DNA of 62,740 nt, taken from positions 382,869 to 445,608 of the forward strand of contig NW_008246104.1 in assembly GCF_000281045.1 (NCBI RefSeq), read 5' to 3'. A model generated the notes under the pieces. The model saw only the letters and a program-made list of their open reading frames with translations. It was not told where the DNA came from and ran no database searches. This DNA is from Saprolegnia diclina VS20 (lineage: Eukaryota; Oomycota; Saprolegniomycetes; Saprolegniales; Saprolegniaceae). The translations under genes and the position numbers were made by a program. This document shows positions 54,782 through 62,740 of the stretch, piece by piece (the first letter of the stretch is position 1; each line of letters begins with the position of its first letter).

Positions 54782-55500
54782 CCTCGTCGTCAATGGAAGT
54801 CGGGAAATGGCGAAGGAGGAAGTTGGATGCCATCCGCGCAGCTGGGTCGATGCGGACGACTTGGATACCGCCTGTTCTTCGTCACATGGCGTAAATGCTT
54901 TTTACGACATAATTGTGTCGACGTATAGATACGAATAGCAACATAAAAGACGAAAAAGGGCGTTGAAAATGAAATACGACGTGGCGCCAGCGACTTGTTG
55001 AAGTTCTATCGATTATCCGGATGACACGCTGACATTGAAGTTGCCTCACTGAGGGGCTCGGTCATCGAGGTGGGTACTCAGACGGCAGGAAGGCTATGGA
55101 CATAAACTAGCCCCTCGACCAGCTCCCTCGACCTGAATGCACCGGTATATATATATATGAGCGTGTTTTGCGTTATCTTCATAGTTACACAAAGACTTCG
55201 CATACGTAGAGACTAGCAATCTCCTTCTTCTTTTGCTCGCCGGGCCGTGGCTGCGCAGGCGGCGGCGCGGGGGCTCGTCTGGCTCTTCTGTCGTCGCCCT
55301 ACGACGCTAGTGGCCGCGGGAGAGGCACTGGACGACAAGGCCAGTAAAACGCTTCCTGGTGTCGCGGTCGGCGGCATAGCTACGCCGTTTGTCAAGATCC
55401 TCGAGAGACGCCAGCGACTGAGGCGGCGTCAGCGACTGGAGGTCGCGGTGCAGGACGATTGGCAGCGTGGTCTTGGTGCGCCCTAAGGAAACGTGGCCTA
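54782..55500. other. Start of repeat-rich accessory region
   Basis: The AT-rich promoter of acid phosphatase copy 2 is followed by non-coding sequence and repeat copy C (55149-55206). Around 55490-55215 the minus strand has a protein-like stretch (GHVSLGRTKTTLPIVLHRDL) that runs into a stop, which I treat as a gene remnant. Confidence 0.4.
55149..55206 (+). repeat. Dispersed TA-anchored repeat, copy C
   Basis: atatatatatatgagcgtgt, then tttgcgttatcttcatag and acacaaagacttcgcatacg. This is the 60-bp core only; the long extension of copies B and D is absent. Confidence 0.85.
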
Positions 55501-55900
55501 GACGCCGTTAGCGCTGGTGGGCGACGATAGCACTCACCGGTTCACCGGTTCGCCGTCGCAGCGACCGTAGAGCGCGACGTCGGCAAGAGTGTTCGCGTGG
55601 AAGATCCCGAGCAGTCGACGCAGCTGCCGGTGATGGAAGGCCCAGGGCCTCAATCTCACGGACGTGAGCATCGGCTTCGCCGTTGGCAAGGTCGCGGCAG
55701 CGCATGCGGTTTCTGTGCATGACGAGGTTCCGTTCAATGCGGAGATTTTTGGCCAACTCGTATTCGCTACCAGCACGGGCCCCGATATGACGGAGACGTG
55801 GACGTTGGACGAGCTCGGCCGCGTTACCGAGAGATGCGGCAGGCGACTCGCGCAGTGACAGAAAGGACACCATAGAGGTGAGCTTCATATGATACATGCG
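55395..55900 (-). pseudogene. Decayed gene fragment
   Basis: One minus-strand frame encodes HVSVISGPVLVANTSWPK and later LRPWAFHHRQLRRLLGIFH and LADVALYGRCDGEPVN, and meets a plausible intron (GTGAGT... from about 55533, ending CTAG near 55499). No start codon or full-length product can be built, and an alternative frame is equally open. I do not recognise the family. Confidence 0.3.
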
Positions 55901-56682
55901 CTGCTCAGGAGACGTCTGGAGTACCAGCCAGGCCGCGCGTCGCTGGACAAGACCAGACGTGCACGCGTTGGGCGTCCTCTATGACCATCCTTACTTCGAC
56001 CAGTTGGTAGTCAACCAACGACAACATGGAGACTCAGTGCGACGCCGTCAACGACAAGCCAGCAGCGCGATCCAAGCCACCCGCGTCCGAAATCGTAGCT
56101 CGTATTTGGCGCATGTAGAGGTCGCGAGAGACGCGACTTGAGATCTACACCGTACACTAATGCTGCTCGACTTGGGAGGTTCAGCCGGCAGCAACTGCGT
56201 CCGCTCGCCAGTGGTCACTACTAGTACCCGCGAACGACGCTTGGTACGAGGGCTGCCATACCAAGCCGCTTCGGTCCCGGTTCGCTCAAGCTCAGTGGGG
56301 CCTTTTTGGTCACATCCTTCGTAGCGCACCCGACATCCCGACCAACGGCGCGATGGGTGGGCACGTCAGTCGCTCCGGCGCTGTACCGTAGCCTGCCCGC
56401 CTCATGAAGACGTAGCCACGCGTGCTCGTCGCCGATCTCGCAATTGTCCCGTCTTTCGAGTCGCACCTCGTCGCCATGGCGCAGAACAAGGAGCTTGGAA
56501 CCGAGCTGACGGAGGCGATCGTGGGCGTCCCCACGCACGACGCTGTCGAATGAAACTTCCGTGCAGATCGCGACCATCCTCCTGCATTGACAGCTCATAT
56601 CCGGCATTGCTGTGTTGATTATCGCCAATAAACGTCATACTACCTATCTATCTACGCATGTGTCTCGGGCTCTACGACGGCC

Positions 56683-56865
56683 ATGAAGCCCGACGATGTA
56701 ATCAAGACGCACGATCGTGTCGTCGACGCGTACGGCAAGGCGGCTGTGAAGCGTCAGACGCGGGCCACAATCTTAAGGGATGAGCCCGCTCCTGAACCAG
56801 CAGTCCAAGAAGCTCGATCTGGCTTGGGCACGGGCCTATTCTTCAAGATGATGGCCCGCGCTTGA
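56683..56865 (+). CDS. Short frame, possible fragment (60 aa)
   Basis: MKPDDVIKTHDRVVDAYG, then a helical polar segment and GLGTGLFFKMMARA. Codon use is acceptable, but it is short, isolated and in the repeat-rich region; probably a remnant or chance. Confidence 0.25.
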   Translation: MKPDDVIKTHDRVVDAYGKAAVKRQTRATILRDEPAPEPAVQEARSGLGTGLFFKMMARA

Positions 56866-57189
56866 CGCTTCTTGGCCGCCTTGCCGTGCGCGTCTTGATT
56901 TCATTAATGGCCTTCATGGCCGCTGCAGAGCCCGAGACGACGTTGAACGGCCCGAGCATTGCTGGGCGACTCGCGCCGGCCGGAGGACGCGACGACCCGG
57001 CGCTTCCTGGCTGCGGGGTCACGAGCTCCAAACGCACTTGGTCCTTCGCGAGCGTGCGGCGGAGCGAGGTTGGCACCGACACGGGCGTCGAAGACCGTAT
57101 ATTGAGCACTGGTAGTACATGTGGAGAAGTGGCTACTGGCGTTGGGTGCTTGCAGTAGCTTGAGAACGTTGGGTCGTACCCTCCGACCA

Positions 57190-57930
57190 CGTTCTATCCA
57201 CGTGGTCGGGCTGGATACTATGGATCGGGTGGGGTGGATGGGGCAGGAAACCAGAATCGCGCCATAGCTGCTCTCTGGGACGTGGCGGACGAGGGGATGA
57301 GTTCGATTGCAACTGCAACCGTGGACGAAGGCTCCTCGAGACGCTGTGCGCTGGTGGGCCGCATCGTCGTCATTAAGAGCGTGCTTGAGGATCGAAGAGA
57401 GGACTTAACTTGGTGCCTTTGAGAAAGACCACGTACTAGCAAACGTACTCGGTCGGTGCCGCTTGGTCGGCTCCCGTCGACGCGACCGCCGAGAGAAGAA
57501 GACGGCGCAACGGAATGCGTCGATAGACGTCCGACGTGACGCGCTGGAGACTGTCATCGAGAAAGCAAAGCAGCGCTGGACGACATAGGCGGACTCGCTG
57601 CGTGTGAGCCAAAAGAGGCCATGCGACTCGATGACGGCGATGGCTTGGCGTCCATCATGTTGCGGATCGCAAGCTTCTTGGTGGCTTGGCCTTTGGCTGT
57701 GGATCTGGGCACTGGAGAGAGTGCACTCTCGGAAGCGCGGCTTGGCAGCGGCTCCTGCCGCGTCGGACGTGTCGTGGCCTTCCATCAATGCATCGCGCTC
57801 TGCCTAGAATCGGGCTCGGAGCTGACTCAGCCCAACCGTGAAACGCTGTTCCAAACAGAATTTAGGACCGACTTTGCACAAGCTATTCGCTACGAAATCC
57901 ATCGGAACCAACATTAAATGTATCTTTCCA
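57190..57930 (-). pseudogene. Degenerate gene fragments sharing sequence with 61165-61415
   Basis: On the minus strand, 57920-57650 matches 61415-61165 over about 250 bp with many substitutions. A shared reading frame gives ATKKLAIRNMMDAKP here and KTSKKLAIRQREREV there. Downstream (57440-57230) is another open stretch (RPTSAQRLEEPSSTVAVAI). No intact gene can be assembled. Confidence 0.45.
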
Positions 57931-58062
57931 TTAATCCACTGGTACTAGAGTATACGGAAGAGGGTACGCTTCCTGACACGCTATGGCCGCGACAGTGAGC
58001 GCGAATCACATATGCAGACGCTTGACGCTAGGTACGAAGGTTGGACGACACATCGGTGGCGC

Positions 58063-58657
58063 CTACAGCTCGTCTCGGCTGCTCGTTGGGCCCGCGTTCA
58101 ACCTCGCCCTTGAGTCGGTGGTCGCACTGGCCACGCATTCGACGGAATTGCTCCCGTCACAGTGAGAGGTTGAGTAGCTGCTGAGCCAGAAAGCGGCGCC
58201 GATAACACCAAAGCCGCCCACGATCAAGTACCACGAAGGCAGCAAGTATTGTGTCGGCCAGATCGCGACAGCCGCGTTGACAACGAGAGCCAAGTGGATG
58301 CCGTCGACTTGGAGCGACAAGATCGCAAGCGTCCAACGACCGATGTCCCGCATAGAGCGAGCCCTCGAGCGCGCCCCAAGCTGGTCCTTGCCTCAAGCCT
58401 CGAATGAATATGCATGTAGTAAGTGTTCATACCATGGAGGTTCACATGCTCGTGCACCTACAAAAGCGGAGGAGGCAAATAGAACGACTTGAGAATAGAC
58501 GTACGTCTTTCACCTCCATCAGCGCGTCCGCGATGCGGATCACGCGGGCCATCATCCACTGTGGGAGCGGCACCGTCAGCAAGGACTGCCTACACGTGTA
58601 AATTAGCTTTGACCATGAGCAAAGGAGGAAGTAGGCGGTGGAGCGCGCGAGGCTCAT
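58063..58657 (-). CDS. Small membrane protein, possibly truncated gene (about 165 aa)
   Basis: Start ATG at 58657 gives MSLARSTAYFLLCSW, then SLLTVPLPQWMMARVIRIAD. Two short introns can be drawn: GTACGTCTATTC... after VKD, and GTATGAACAC... after LHG, ending at GAG before GCAAGGACC. They keep one frame into RSMRDIGRWTLAILSLQVD, then the hydrophobic segments IHLALVVNAAVAIWP and WYLIVGGFGVIGAAFWL, and a polar tail ending SSRDEL. This looks like the last part of a multi-pass membrane protein; the lack of an upstream half suggests truncation. Family unknown. Confidence 0.45.
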
Positions 58658-59239
58658 TGTTGCGGCGCTCGGTGTTTTCCTAAATGAAGCTGCAGAGGAA
58701 ATGCGCCGTTCAAGTCACATCGATCTCGTAGGAATTTCATTTCAGAAAGTGGCGCCAATATCTCATCCGACGCATTCTGATCTGACGAACAAGACTAAGC
58801 GTACGGCTTTCTCGACTGTCACTTCGTCGCCTGCGTGGCCTCATCGCTTCCGCTACGCTTCACTACGCAGCAGTGCCTGGTGCCATGGGGTAGTAAGACG
58901 TCCAAGTAGGACGCAAGCAGGTGAGCCGTCGGGCTGCCACGTCATCAGATCTCCTCCAGCACATGTACTAGTATCGCTGCGCCTTGTCGCCTCAACACAC
59001 GCGCCACATCTTCTTCATCTTCTCTCGTCGTTGCATCCAAAAGAAGGCCACGAACGATCACTCATGGGTACGCACTTGCACTTGCCTCGCTGCCTCAGGA
59101 AGTGCATACCGTAAGAAGTATCTCTCCATCTCGATCACTATTCTTCTGCCACCAGTTCTTGAAAGCGACTGCCGTACTGACGAGGCGAGCGGCGTATGCG
59201 AGATGCTACGGGTGGTGACGCACCCGGCAACTCGCGCAG

Positions 59240-59662
59240 CAACACGAAGACGCCAAGGAAAAGCTTGATCGGCTCTCGAGTCTTTTCAAGTTCCCGCCGG
59301 GCCGTGCGTCGCTGGCCCAGATCCAGCTCACCGCCGTGGTGCACAAGCTGTGCGAGCACGGCGACTTGACGTCGGCAGCTGCGCCGCACACTTGACGTTG
59401 TGCTGGAAGCCCACTCGCGATACCAAACGTACGGTGTTCTTCAACCTGAGGTACGAGGAAGACAATGCGGCCCGTATTTGATGCCGCATGTACAGGTTGC
59501 GTTCGGTCTCTACTCCCAAACGCGTGCCACTGGCAAAGATGCGCGGGCACATGCCCTCCCACGCCATACAGACGGCTGTGAAGGGCCACTGCAGCCTCAT
59601 TCTGGCCGCGCTCTACAGCAAGGCCCTGCTACCCTCAATGCCCGACCAAATGTAGCATCACA
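59240..59662 (+). pseudogene. Broken gene fragment ending in the fold-back repeat
   Basis: Coding-like stretches FKFPPGRASLAQIQLTAVVH and KLCEHGDLTSAAAP are followed, after a frameshift, by CWKPTRDTKRTVFFNLRYEE, a stop, and then LAKMRGHMPSHAIQTAVKGH up to a TAG at 59653. The last part lies inside the left arm of the inverted repeat. A similar phrase (QPGRASLDKTRR) occurs at about 55922, so relatives may be scattered here. Confidence 0.4.
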
Positions 59663-59837
59663 AAGCACGTCCAGATATTCAATCTGGATTGGACGTGCTT
59701 TGTGACGCTACATTCGGTCGGGCATTAAAGGTAGCAGGGCCTTGCTCTGGAGCGTGGCTAGAATGAGGCTGCAATAGCCCTTCACGGCCGTCTGTGCGGC
59801 GTGGGAGGGCATGCGCCCACGCATCTTTGCCAGTGGC
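59526..59837. repeat. Long fold-back inverted repeat, arms about 150 bp, 5-nt loop
   Basis: Left arm 59526-59676 starts gccactggcaaagatgcg; right arm 59682-59837 ends cgcatctttgccagtggc. The centre is tccagat-attca-atctgga. Arms are nearly complementary along their whole length, including cacaaagcacgtcc/ggacgtgctttgtg and agcaaggccctgcta/tagcagggccttgct, with a few substitutions and a small insertion (ttgga) on the right. The transcript would fold into a perfect long hairpin. Confidence 0.92.
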
Positions 59838-59852
59838 GCAGCTTGATTCTAC

Positions 59853-60038
59853 ATATATATATATATATGAACGTGTTCCGCGTTATCTTCATTATGACAC
59901 AAAGACTTCGCATACGTAGCGCTACGCCTGAATGCGTGGGAGTTAGCACTTGGTCGTTGGGAGTGAGCTGGGCACGGAGAGATCCATCCCGTGGTGGACC
60001 CCACTCGCCGAGTCATAGCTCGCACGACGCAGGCTCCT
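59853..60038 (+). repeat. Dispersed TA-anchored repeat, copy D (long form)
   Basis: Long form matching copy B (50252-50440, opposite strand): catatatatatatatatgaa, core cgcgttatcttcat, acacaaagacttcgcatacg, then gtagcgctacgcctgaatgc, ttagcacttggtcgttggga and finally gcaggctcct. It starts 15 bases after the right arm of the fold-back repeat. Confidence 0.85.
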
Positions 60039-60309
60039 GTACTCTACATGCCATTGATAATACGCTGAGCGAGACGTCAAAGGCTGTTTGCATCTAGCGT
60101 GGTGCCGTGACGCCGGTCGACTCATTGGCGGACGCTGCAAGGACTCTACAACAAGGCTGATCGATGGTACGTCGGAGGAGCGAGAGGCTCCGAGGCAACG
60201 TCTAGACCGCCAGAGATGTGCTCACTGCCACATTGTTATTGGTCGCAGACGCCAGATACAAAGATGAGGCGAAAGGAGCGGTCCATCCGTTGGCGTCAAA
60301 GGAGCGGTG

Positions 60310-60460
60310 GCCATCGTGATCAATGGGCTCCTACACAGCGCCCTGTGTGAGCTCGTCACGCCTGGGTGCAAAGTCGGCTACAGTACTGTGTCGGGCAGGT
60401 GCAACGCAACGCTTGATGTTTCAAGCAAGCTGACGCCGAGAGGAAGAAGACGTGAAAGCT
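60310..60460 (-). repeat. Direct repeat, copy 1 (gene-fragment)
   Basis: gccatcgtgatcaatgggct at about 60311 to gaggaagaagacgtgaaag near 60455; matches 61660-61800 in the same orientation. On the minus strand the second copy reads MSSSSELKTSSVALRLPDT; here that frame is broken. Confidence 0.7.
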
Positions 60461-60579
60461 GGCGTTGGCCAGTGGGCGTTGGCGGCTGTTGCTGCGTGCG
60501 CTAGGCCGAGCCTCGTGTCAACCGCCGCTTTGGAGAGTGTCGCGAGGAAGACCGCATCATAGCTTGATTCTGCACTGCG

Positions 60580-61020
60580 ATGATGAGCACCTCGCTCCGG
60601 CGCCTCGCTACGGTCCTCGGAGCGGTGGATCTGCTGCCCCCAACGTCGTTGAGAGGAAGACCATGGTGCTCGTGGCGATCGTGCTCAGCTCGGACAATCG
60701 AAGCGAAGAAGACATAATCGATTAGGACTACGGGAACTACGGGCCGAATGCCCCGGCCAACTGCGGGCTGCTCGCTTCTGGTGGTTGCCTACATGTGCGA
60801 CAGCCTTGGTTCCTTAGGAAGGGCCATGCCTCATGTCACGACGATGATCTACAGTAGGGTGACAGCGTTTCTGGTGTGCATCTTCGTGATCGACGACCTC
60901 ATTCTCGCCTACCTCAACTTTGCTGCGCATGCTCCAGCCGGGCTCAAAGTGACGACGACAACGACAAGGACGTGTCTGACAACCCCAAGGTCATGCCTAA
61001 CAACAATGAGGACATGATCG
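60580..61020 (+). pseudogene. Coding-like fragments with acidic tail
   Basis: MMSTSLRRLATVLGAVDLL (from about 60580), DYGNYGPNAPANCGLLASG (about 60726-60783) and VTAFLVCIFVIDDLILAYL (about 60858) look like exons, with intron-like GT...AG between them, but phases do not join cleanly. A short acidic stretch DDNDKDVSDNPKV follows. Likely a dead gene or a very diverged one. Confidence 0.3.
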
Positions 61021-61100
61021 ACGACGGCACTCGTTGTAGTTGAAGATGACTTTGTCGTCGTCGGACATGTCCTTGTCGTCGTCGGTCGTTGCTTTGAGCC
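60941..61100. repeat. Diverged inverted repeat with acidic coding potential on both strands
   Basis: ggctcaaagtgacgacgaca at 60941 is mirrored by gtcgtcggtcgttgctttgagcc ending at 61100 (split here at cgttgctttgagcc). Both arms, each read outside-in, encode Asp/Lys-rich text: DDDNDKDVSDNPKV on plus and DDDKDMSDDDKV on minus. Arms are about 70 bp with substitutions. Confidence 0.65.
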
Positions 61101-61159
61101 GCTGAAAGTTGTGCGTGAGCGATAAGTGGCCGGCAACGAGCGCGGACCCGGCTGATGAC

Positions 61160-61834
61160 CTCGCGTTCACGTTGGCGGATCGCGAGCTTCTTGCTGGTCT
61201 TCGCCTTCGGAGCTGCGCACTAGAGAGAGCGCGCGCTCGGAAGCGCAGCTTGGCGGTGGCTTCTGGCGCGACGAACTTGTCTTGGCCTTCCGGACCCAGC
61301 GGTGCTCAACCTTGGATCGGGTTGTTGCTCTGAACTGATTCAGCCGGAAACGCTGTTTCAAACAGCATTTTGGACCAGAATCCGCTTCGAAATCCTGCTG
61401 AGCCAATATCGGATATCGCTTCACGTTGATACGCTACTTTGACACGCTGCGGCCACGCAACCTCGCCCCGCTGGCAACAGCGCACAGGAGTCGTATATGC
61501 AGAGTTTTCACGCTGCTTGTAGGGTACTTTGCAACTTGCATCGACTGGTATAACAGCGATACCATTGCAGTCGCTCCATTCGACTTGCCATGGCTAAAAT
61601 GCTGCGCGAGATGCCAACGGTTGCGTGCGTCTAGCGTGGGCCGACTTACTGTCCACAGCCATCGTGATCAATGGGCTTCGACACAGCGCGCCGTGTGAGC
61701 TCGTCGTGCCTATGTGCAATGACGGCTACAGTGTCGGGCAGGCGCAGCGCGACGCTTGACGTTTTAAGCTCAGAGGAAGAAGACATGAAGAAAGGCTGTG
61801 ATTTCACACGTTTTTTACACGTGCGGTGCGTCAC
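61160..61834 (-). pseudogene. Degenerate gene with repeats of 57.6-57.9 and 60.3-60.5 kb
   Basis: The minus strand begins MSSSSELKTSSVALRLPDT with VAVIAHRHDELTRRAVSKP (61794-61657). Further on comes KTSKKLAIRQREREVISRV (61195-61140). Between them frames are broken. The pieces lie in one orientation and could be exons of a single old gene; related pieces lie at 60310-60460 and 57650-57920, so several damaged family members sit side by side. Confidence 0.4.
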
Positions 61835-62740
61835 ATTATCCGGTCGTACGATCCAATAATAGAGGTATTTATATCACAGATTGGGCCAATGTGCGCATGA
61901 GGACCTACCAAGTCGTCGTCGCGTGAAATATGTGCGTATCGCGTGTAAAATACTTCAGCTTCTGATGATAGCGTGTGGTGAGATCATCTCACCACACCAA
62001 ATGCACTCACTCGTCTAGTCTTTCCAAGTTCACACCACTCTAAACTGCTAGGGTTCACGTAGTCTTGCTGCGCCGTGGTTGGCGTTGGCAAAGGCAGCTT
62101 GCTTGTCGACCGGAAATGGGGGTACTCTGAGCTACTCACCGAATGACCACGGTCGCTTCCGAGCTTGCAGTCCTTCGGCGCTGATACAGCCGGAGATGAT
62201 CGCAATTCGCACAAAAAGTATTTGGGATCGATTTATGTCGGCACAAATCAATGGATTGCATACAAAAGCAGCGTCGTCGCAGTTTAGAATTGCGACCCAG
62301 CGCCTGCGATGCGCCCGACGCCGAACAGTGCAATCGTCCAAGGCGTGGCCGCGTCTTTCTTGGCGAGCTTGGTCCTCTCGTGCCCGACATCCAGAACATG
62401 TGTACTGTGTTCTGTGGGTTGTCACAGGTTTCGCGCGTGTCGTGACCTTGTTGACGATCAAGTTGGGGTGCTCCAGAGGCAGTATGGCTCCGGAGGCGCC
62501 TCGGCGCAGTACAAGGCCGCAGTGGCAGCAATCTGCTCTCGAAGCGAGTTGTTAGTTAGTTGTTAATGGCGTATTACTAGGAGTCGTCGCGGTCGAAGTC
62601 ATCGCATCGTCGTTGCGGCGCCATTGACTTGGCAATGTCGACCGTGTCCCACGCGGTACACGCATGCGCGAGCTCGCGATCGACTAGCTGCTAAATAGCC
62701 CATGCTTGGGCAGCTGGTCGATGTCCGGGCGAAGCCCTCA
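61835..62740. other. Window end; no supported gene
   Basis: Short protein-like stretches only, for example DDQVGVLQRQYGSGGASAQ on the plus strand near 62450-62510, ending in a TAG/TAA cluster near 62550. No start or upstream exon can be fixed. The last 60 bases (cccatgcttgggcagctggtc) could belong to a gene beyond the window. Confidence 0.35.

Overview
The window looks like nuclear DNA of an oomycete of the Saprolegniales type (Saprolegnia, Achlya, Aphanomyces, Thraustotheca). The reasons are GC-rich codon third positions, very compact genes with many tiny introns (mostly 40-55 nt, most often starting GTACG or GTATG and ending TAG), and the gene families present: bubblegum-type acyl-CoA synthetases, a START-like/zinc-finger protein, R2R3 MYB, ankyrin proteins, LRR-receptor TKL kinases and membrane-anchored histidine acid phosphatases. 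This assignment is inference from style and content; no rRNA or marker gene is present. I rebuilt exon structures by hand from reading frames and splice signals, and where exon lengths add up to whole codons I say so.

Layout. 0.9-5.3 kb holds two convergent paralogous long-chain acyl-CoA synthetases. 6.0-8.4 kb holds a divergent pair sharing a 78-bp promoter: an unknown 359-aa protein, and a Pro/Gln/Tyr-rich protein with SPIRAL1/HN1-like microtubule motifs. 8.5-13.5 kb has a small ORF, a START-like/FYVE-like protein and an R2R3 MYB factor. 13.8-15.1 kb is a TTLL1-like tubulin glutamylase and 16.0-17.6 kb (minus) a SUN-domain protein. 19.6-21.7 kb is an ankyrin-like protein, followed by two small hypothetical genes. 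24.3-27.7 kb is a 12-exon EF-hand-like repeat protein, and 28.3-31.6 kb is mitochondrial 2-oxoglutarate dehydrogenase E1.

31.7-37.8 kb (minus) carries two tandem LRR receptor-like proteins with intracellular kinase domains. The first has the canonical catalytic residues. The second has lost essentially all of them and is a predicted pseudokinase. Their ectodomains use one LRR per exon with phase-2 introns. 39.0-40.0 kb is the actin capping protein beta subunit. A 530-N assembly gap lies at 40775-41304. 43.6-47.7 kb is a one-exon FGAM synthase of purine synthesis, and 48.9-49.9 kb a prostaglandin-E-synthase-2-like protein. 50.5-54.8 kb holds two tandem secreted or membrane-anchored histidine acid phosphatases.

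From about 54.9 kb to the end (62.7 kb) the character changes. There is no convincing intact long gene; instead there are fragments of coding sequence, duplicated segments, two fold-back inverted repeats and copies of a short dispersed repeat that also occurs at 43.5 and 50.3 kb. I read this as a decaying, repeat-rich accessory region. Several genes relate to cytoskeleton or cilium work (TTLL1-like, capping protein, SUN, SPIRAL1/HN1-like), but I see no evidence that they form a cluster with a joint function. The most interesting single item is the kinase/pseudokinase receptor pair.
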